The position numbers and the translations under genes are program-made. This document shows, piece by piece, positions 57,073 to 64,000 of a stretch of DNA of 64,000 nucleotides (its first letter is position 1; each line of letters starts with the position of its first letter). Source of the DNA: Boletus sp. NGJ (taxonomy: Eukaryota > Basidiomycota > Agaricomycetes > Boletales > Boletaceae); contig JAGTXK010000187.1 of NCBI GenBank assembly GCA_019096195.1, positions 434,001 to 498,000 of the forward strand, in the 5' to 3' direction. Below the pieces are notes generated by a model that saw only the letters and a program-made list of their open reading frames with translations, searched no databases and had not been told where the DNA came from.

Positions 57073-57765
57073 TATTAGCAAGCCTATGAAATCATGAGAG
57101 TTGGTTATATTTCTTTATTTACAGATCAGCTTATAAACTCATGTCAATATATTATATAGACTAAGCCTCCAGAGGAGCATATAGATATTTGCATGCAAAT
57201 TCATCTACAGCAGGGTGCTGATGCAAGGCAATACAATCTTTCTACTGTTGATGAAATAGCTACAATTGTTCCTGGAGATGGTTCTAATCAGCAAGTTAGG
57301 GCTCACCATAATATTATTGTGCATTTGCAAGGTGGTGGCCTACAGTGCATTAGCAACCTACATCCTTCCTATCTTCCTCTTCATTATGTTCTCTTCTTTC
57401 CACATGGAGAGGAAGGATGGCATCTGGATATTCCTTTGCAAATTGCCAATGGAAATCCACATCAGTCCAAGAAAGTCACCCAACTCCTTTGGTTTAGATT
57501 GCATGTGCATCCACCTCAAATAGAGCCACAAAATCTCTCCAAGGGTGGTAGATTATTTCAGCAATTGGTCTATGATGCCTGGGCTTCTATTGATCAGTGC
57601 AATCTTACTTGGGTTGCCAACAATCAAACAAGACTTAGAGCCAATCTATATCAAGGATTACAAGATTGTTTGGGTCATGATGATGCTGGTCAGGATATGG
57701 GCCAAGTTGGATGTGTCATTTTACCTTCCAGTCACAAGGGTGGAACTCACTATATGTATATCCAT

Positions 57766-60700
57766 GCCATCAAGCTGGAATTACATTTTCGCAGCCCTAC
57801 CTGAGCACTACACATCAGCCGAAGTTGAACAGCACATTCAAGATGAATATGGAGTGCACATGTCACAAGGCACTAACACCAGCTTACAAGCAGTGCAGCC
57901 CAAAAGGAAACCATGCCCACCTATACCTGGCCAACTGTACTGTGATAATTGCAAGATCCCAGGTCATTGAACCAAAGACTACTACTTACCTGGTGGTGCA
58001 ATGCATGGAAAACCACACAAATCCAAGTCAAAGAAGGAGGAAGGGACGAGAGACAACAAGTCAAAGAATGAGTTCAAAGGCAAAGGCAAAGCTAAGCCTA
58101 GATGGGCAAACCAAGCTGTCACTGAGGACAGTGAACACAAATCAGAATAAAAACAATCTGATAGCAATGTATCAGCTATTACAGTATTGGTGAAAGGCAG
58201 AATAGATCATATAATAAAACTACTCAACATCAGCTACTGCCCCAATGCACGAGATAACCTAATGTTGAAAAGTCAAATGGACCAATGTGGTATGGAGATC
58301 ACAAAGCAGAACAGTCAACTTGTGATTAAAAACCCAAAAGATGAGACCATTATAGAAGGCCACCTTAGAGGAAACCTGTATGAAATTGACAGTATCATCG
58401 CACCACCAACTGCTTGCTATGATGCAGCATTCTCTGCTCACACACCACTGAATATTGAATTATGGCATGGCCATATGGGCCATATTAGCCTAAAGAGTCT
58501 ATGATATCTCGAATGCCACCAACTCATCACCAGATTTGACCTACGTGGAAGTGGCAAACTCGCACCATGTGATGGATGTGCCAAGGGTAAACACCACCAG
58601 GCGCCATTTCCGCTCGCTGCCACCAATTGTGCTAAATCCAACCTTGAATGACTTTATATGGATTTACAAGGCCCATTCAATATGTTGATCCAGGGATACT
58701 GATACACTTGGCATCATTGATGACTATAGCCGAAAGGGATGGAAGGAGTACCTTAAGCATAAAGACAAGACCCCTGCCCTTCTCAAGACTCTCATCCAAT
58801 GCTTTGAGACATTGACCAACCAACATGTCAAATATATTCAATCAGACTGTGATGGTGAATTCATTAACTCCTGACTACAATCCTACCTATGGGAAAAAGG
58901 CATCACACACAAAACAACTGTGCCACATACACCACAACAAAATAGTGTGGCCAAACACTTTAACCAGACCACTCATGAGAGTGCCCTCGCTATGCTCAAG
59001 GATGCCACACTCTCCCATGGCTTTTGGCCAGAAGCACATGACTATGCCAATTAGTGTGCAATTGCAGCCCTATGAAGGTTCTCAACCATTCAACTCCCAA
59101 CAAGACCTTCTATGGCAAGAAGCCCAGTGTTGCCATGCTCCACATTTTTGGCTCCCACTTCATGTTTGTGTTCCACCTGGCCAACACCACAAACTGGATG
59201 TGCACTCCCTCGATGGCACCTTCTGTGGTTCCAAGCGCCAATCTAAGGCATACATATAAGGTCTGGGTCCCTGCTAAACACAAATTTGTTGCTTCACATG
59301 ATGTTATTGTCTATGAGAAGTTCATTACATCTGACAACAATAACCCTTTGCCACCCACTGCTCCCTCACAGGGGCTGCCCTCATCCTCTGTCCCCACTTG
59401 GACTGAGGGGGTGCTACCAGATACTGCCAATCTGACTGGTGACATTGATGTCATTCTGCCAAAACCCATCATTTCTACCTCTCTCATACCTCCTATGTTG
59501 CCACTACCACCTACCCCACTCTCTCTCACATCTCCCCCTCTTTCAGAGCCAGCACTGGCACCTCATCAACTTCGCCAATCAGAACATGTCACACATTCAT
59601 CCTGGAAAAAGAAGACTACAAATAAACAAAAAGAGAAGGAAGAGAAAGAGAAAATGGACTGTAAAGCACAGTGAGATGTGCACAAAGCACAGCCACCAGA
59701 TCCACCACCCATTAAAGAACCAGAATTGCTGAAATCAATGAAAATTGACAATGTTGCAAAACTGGCATATGTCATAGCACATGGTGGAGATATTCCAAAT
59801 AGCTTCAAACAGGCGATATTGGGAGAAAATGCAGACCAATGGTGGAAAGAAATGCAAAAAGAGATGGATATGTTACGGAAAAGAGGTACATGGAAACTTG
59901 TCAATAGACCAAAAGATCACAAGGTCATAGGCTGTTACTGGGTCTATGTTATTAAGTATGGATTAAATGGTGACATATTACACTACAAAGCCAGACTTGT
60001 TGCACAAGGGTACTCATAGATTCCTGGCCTTGACTACAGTGATACATTCTCACCAACAGTTTGACTCAACTCACTCCAAGCTATTTTACACTATGCAGCA
60101 GCCCATGGATGGTACCATGGTCAAGACGACATGACAGGTGCATTCCTACATAGCAAAATTGACAATATTCATCCATGATCAAGTTCTGAACCATTCTGGT
60201 TCCGTCACTTCTGAACCCGGAAGTGCCATCCCAGAACCACATCCTGGAACCACTGGTTCTGAAGGTGCTTCCGACATTTTCCCATTCCCTTCCACAGGTT
60301 CCAAGACTATCATCCCAAAGCAGTTCCGGAACTGCTTCCAGAACTTTCCTGCGCTCATTTCAAACTCGGAATGAGCTTTTATTATGGTTAGACTTTCATC
60401 ATTTCTTAGCCGATACTTATATATATTACATGCTTCTTTTGGACCCGTTTACACAATGTTATACATAACATAATATGAGTATACCTTCACCCATAGTACA
60501 TATAGTCTTCACTCACTGACACACACCTCAGTCGTTTTCGCCCTCTTAGGCAGCAGCTGAGGTGAGTCTCTTTTTACTTATCATTTACCTGTAGCTAATG
60601 TACTGTAGTCTTGGGCATTCCTGCCCTTTTCTAGCCCTTTTCTAGATTCTGTCAAAAATTGACCATGAAATCTATATGCGCCAACCTGATGGTTTCAATG

Positions 60701-61840
60701 ATGGCAGCAGACAAGTAGCAATTCTCCTACTCAGTCTATATAGGATCAAACAAGGTTCACACCTATGGAATAAATATATGAACTAGTGTCTGACAATGAA
60801 TGACTTTATTCATCTACTCCCTGACTATGCCATTTACATGCGTCAAATCAAAACTGGCAGGTTGATTACCACTATTCACGTCAACAATGCTTTCACTGTC
60901 ACCAACACAAAATGCATGCTCAGTGAAACATGCTCACTACTCCATAGGCTATTTGAAATAAAAGAGGAAGACCCAGACTGGCTAATGAACTTCCAACTGA
61001 TCAACAACCGCAAATGCCACACTGTCACCATCTCACAGATCAAATATATTGATGTACTACTCAAACAACATCAAATGGAGTTGTGCACACCAGTATCTAT
61101 GCCTATGAAAGCCAGCTTGGTATTGACAAAGAAAGACTGCCCCTGCACAGATGACAAAAAAACCAAAATGGCCCAGTTCCCATACAGGGAAGTGTTTGGT
61201 GCTGTCACCTGGCTTGCCATCATATCCTGCCCCAACCTCACATTTGCTGCCAGTTACCTTGGGCAGTATAGTGCCAATCCTGGAAAACCCCACTAGAAGG
61301 CCTTACTCTGTGTTCTATAGTATTTACAGGACACATGTGAACTCACGCTCATGCTTGGACGTGTCAGTGATGCTGATCCTGACATTCTAACTGGCTACAC
61401 TGATGCAAATTGGGCGTGCGACATCGACAACTACCACTCAACCTCTAGCTACACATTCGAACTTGGAGATGCTGTCATCTGGTGAAACAGCAAAAAGCAG
61501 GCCACAGTTGTGACTTTGTCAACAGAAGCTGAGTACATCACCATGTTACATGGTGTGAAGCAGGCCATGTGGCTACATCAATGTCTCGTCCACACAGGCA
61601 TGGTTGGAGAACTGCCACTGCCTACCATGCTCCATGTCAACAATACTGGTGCCATATCACTCACCAAGGAACCATGCTTTCATTCCCGCATGTGACACAT
61701 ACCTAATGTATACAATACCCTTATCATAAAGTATATACCTACCAATGATATGCTCACTGACAGATTCACCAAGCCACTCACTTGTCCTGGATACTTAATC
61801 TTTATTGATAGACTCTACCTACACTCAGACTGAGGGGGTG
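57766..61840 (+). mobile_element. Copia-type retrotransposon, 5' truncated (fossil)
   Basis: Parts appear in order: gag tail with a zinc-knuckle start (CDNCKIPGH near 57940), pre-integrase segment (ELWHGHMGHISLKSL near 58460), integrase traces with YMDLQGPF (about 58655), RT start (WWKEMQKEMDML; NRPKDHKVIGCYWVYVIKYG), more RT after the solo LTR (EIYMRQPDGFND), and RNase H (TGYTDANWACDIDN; LSTEAEYITM; VNNTGAISLTKEP). The purine run gagggggtg leads to its LTR. The 5' LTR and most of gag are lost next to the Helitron fragment. It has more than ten breaks and is split by the solo LTR at 60160-60654. Confidence 0.88.
60160..60654. mobile_element. Solo LTR, family LTR-T (495 bp), TSD aaaat
   Basis: It starts TGACAATATT and ends GATTCTGTCA, with aaaat repeats at 60155-60159 and 60655-60659. 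It is inserted in the RT of the Copia element. The copy at 598-1036 is its reverse, with strong matches at both ends (for example gttccgtcacttct and cttgggcattcctgccc). Confidence 0.85.
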
Positions 61841-62204
61841 TGTTGGAGATATAGCCATTTGTAGTAGTTAATATTTTTCTATGTTTTTCCTTATTTGATA
61901 TGCTTGGATGGTACACCATGCATTTGCCTCACATATGCACTTTTCTCCAGTCCATTACATTCAACTGAAGGTAAGCACTACATTCATTCCTACGATACAA
62001 CACTTACTTACTGTATCTATAGCTCACCAGCTCACTCGTTAGGTGCAGTAACAATTTAGTCCATTACATTCAACTGGAGCTCACCAGCTCGCTTGTTAGG
62101 TCTGACTCACCACATGCTAACAACCTGTTCTGCTAGTCCTTCTTCTATAGTACATATATGAGTGTCTGTTATTGTAGGTCCAATTCCTAGTATTGTGTGC
62201 AACA
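61841..62204 (+). repeat. Copia 3' LTR
   Basis: It starts TGTTGGAGATATAG right after the purine run and is taken to end at GTGTGCAACA, giving about 364 bp with TG...CA ends. An internal duplication (ccattacattcaact, gctcaccagctc) is present. No second LTR is in the window, so the end is inferred. Confidence 0.7.
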
Positions 62205-64000
62205 CAGAAAGTCTATTGTCTGTTTTACCCAATCAATGTTAGGATTTTGGCAATAAAGCCAATCATATTCTATAATCATTCAATGAGCTCCCAGTTTAGA
62301 AATATAAGCATTTATAGTTTCATAATAGCCTGCTATTTCCACCATTAAGGTTACTGCATGTTGGATTTGGCTAATAGTGCCTTCTGATCCATCTGCATTA
62401 TGTACCCTTATAGGGTTTGGCAGTTTGAAAAAGAGAATGCTGTGACAAGCTACATAGTCTGAGTTTATAAAAGTGTGGGAAGCATCTGAGTTCAAGAGAG
62501 CTTTGAACTTGTGCTTTATCCACTGGCTGTTCTACTGACAATATACAACAGTCTCAAGTGAGAACTCTTTGCTGAATGACAATGTTGTTGTACAATGCAT
62601 AGTGACCTTAGAATTGAGGAGTTTATAAATACGCAATATTTTTTGTTGCCTTTGTAGGGAAGTAAGCACACTATTTTTTATTTCTGGTGCCACACTCAAT
62701 CAAGATGCCCTTATGGAAGTACAGAATAAATTACAAAGTATAGAAGAGAGATCTGATAAAGGAAAATCATTGTCCATACACTCAACTAATGGCCCATGCT
62801 CATGAACACCCTCATCATTCACATGTGTTGTCCTGTTAAAGCCTGCCACTTGGAATTTGGCCTCTGACTCAAACTTGTCATGATAGAACACTTCTGCCTC
62901 CTCTGAGATGAAGGTACATTGTGTAGCTTGCAGTACAAGTGCTGCAAGTGGGGGAATGGGAAGGGGATGACCTGCATAATGCTGAGAAACTTGAGAAAAA
63001 CCAGCATACTCATTTTCTGCTGTGGATAAATAAGCACCCTGATTGTAATCCCAGATAAATTATTGCCTCTGTTGAGGCGGGCATGTCTATTGTCAATATG
63101 GGTTTTTTGGACAATCTGGTTTAATGTGACCTGGCTGGTTATATAGAAAACAAGTCCTCATGTCCAGATGAGAGCTTGGTCCAGCCTGCTGGACACCTAT
63201 CTCCATGGGAGCTCCTCAACCAGGTTGCATACCAGTTGCTATGAATCAGGGGCATGGGGGATGAGAGTTAGATGGGCACAGAGAATATGGAAAGCATGGA
63301 GGATATTGTAGGGGGTAACATTGTTGGAAGTGGTTGTGCTAGGGGGGTCCTCTTTTGACTGCCATTTGTTCAAACATCCTACCAATCTTCTGATATTTGA
63401 GTACCAGTTGGTGATAACTTGATTAGAGGTGTTGTAATGTCAGTAACACCTTTTCATAGATCCTGTAATCTACTGCCTTTTTCAATAGTAAGGCTGCATG
63501 GTAGTCCTCAACTTTGGACTTCGTGCAGAGGATCTGAAATTTTGGACAAACAAATCAATTGGATGTCTATTTTGTTTCAATGCTTCTAATAGTGACTTGT
63601 GGGCCAGCACATAAATTCGGAAGTAGTCCCTTATTTCCTTTCATAATGTGTCTATTATAATGTCATTTGCATACATGATGTCATCCTCTTCTCAATTGAA
63701 GTATTTTTCCATTGTTATCTGAATAAATTCAGCTGCCTTCTTTTCAAAGTGAGAGAGAACTGCCATATAGAGCAGTTTTTTAGACCTCCATTTTTGGGCC
63801 TCAACCTATAGTTGCAATTTGATTCATCAAAAGTGGAACTCTGATCTATTGCCATTTAAATTGCCAGGGTCAGCAATCCACTTAGTTACATTGGTTTCTT
63901 CTTTGTTAGCAAGGCGTCTGACAAGGTTGTCCAAGTCCACTAACATATTTAACAACTGGTTTTAATGTGGAATGGGTGCAAAGGTATGTAAGTAAATAGT
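62205..64000 (-). mobile_element. Gypsy-4 gag and protease fragment, reversed (fossil)
   Basis: On the minus strand, from the window's right edge: capsid-type gag, a zinc-knuckle-like segment (about 63100-63150), then a stretch with VFYHDKFESEAKFQVAGFNR and a retropepsin-like region (SHTFINSDYV; LPNPIRVHNADGSEGTISQI; 62280-62495) that fades at 62208 against the Copia LTR. It is a Gypsy family distinct from the others here. It is cut at the protease/RT border and carries many breaks. Confidence 0.75.

Larger units (their letters stand above)
55359..57765 (+). pseudogene. Helitron Rep N-region fragment, copy 1
   Basis: Coding pieces on both sides of Tc1-C1 fit one Helitron protein: DPQRANERHVQHKPHLN and LSTSHPYGEIY before it, PPEEHIDICMQIHLQQGADARQ, HLQGGGLQCISNLHPSYLPL and LFQQLVYDAWASIDQCNLTW after it. 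This is the Helitron_like_N domain that precedes the HUH nuclease. The frame is open for about 200 codons (57193-57804) and is replaced by Copia gag sequence near 57765, so the HUH nuclease and helicase are absent. Tc1-C1 has split it, and Tc1-A2 sits at its left edge. The match to copy 2 (16800-18590) is strong at nucleotide level. Confidence 0.8.

Overview
The window looks like a transposon graveyard from a fungal nuclear genome, most probably a mushroom-forming basidiomycete (order not determinable here; a Boletales-type genome would fit). The reasons are short GT/AG introns of about 57-67 bases in an old transposase gene, chromodomain-bearing Ty3/Gypsy elements, a tyrosine-recombinase (DIRS-type) retroelement fragment, Helitron Rep fragments, long-TIR Tc1 elements and a casein-kinase-I-like pseudogene. 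I find no intact host gene, no rRNA or tRNA gene and no CRISPR array. Almost every base that can be assigned belongs to a mobile element, and many elements sit inside others.

Layout. 1-1835: a Gypsy gag fragment and an intron-bearing DDE transposase pseudogene split by a solo LTR. 2175-13235: an old Gypsy element (Gypsy-3) split by a 6.1-kb element of unknown class (Element X). 13236-18590: a gag-like scrap, a truncated Tc1 (Tc1-C2), a DIRS-type fragment and a Helitron fragment split by a Gypsy-3 solo LTR. 18591-21600: decayed and unassigned. 21620-24954: the end of a Gypsy-2 relative split by a solo LTR, then Tc1-A1. 24957-38170: a chromovirus tract (Gypsy-1b) in which two internal regions share a middle LTR, and that LTR is pierced by a complete Gypsy-1 (28313-35468, 357-bp LTRs, TSD actat). 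38171-50035: a decayed Tc1-C, then a second copy of Element X split by Tc1-B (39684-41291) and by a complete Gypsy-2 (42061-49290). 50036-53229: AT-rich sequence, an LTR scrap and a reversed Gypsy-1 relative. 53230-57765: a kinase pseudogene, Tc1-A2 with an intact transposase, and a Helitron fragment split by Tc1-C1. 57766-64000: a Copia element split by a solo LTR, then a reversed Gypsy-4 gag/protease fragment.

The only open reading frame that looks fully functional is the 338-residue DD34E transposase of Tc1-A2 (53989-55005, minus). Tc1-A1 has about 99% the same sequence over the parts I compared, so this family moved recently. All three Tc1 families (A, B, C) share an end design: roughly 200-bp TIRs, each with an outer motif repeated in inverted orientation at the inner edge of the same TIR, and a telomere-like CTAACCC motif between them. 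Tc1-C1 and Tc1-C2 share a frameshift, which suggests movement with transposase supplied in trans. LTR pairs of Gypsy-1 and Gypsy-2 differ mainly at CpG sites, pointing to cytosine-methylation decay. Gypsy-2 has an extra zinc-knuckle ORF after pol that is also seen in a second, diverged copy. Retroelements are described as fossils only.
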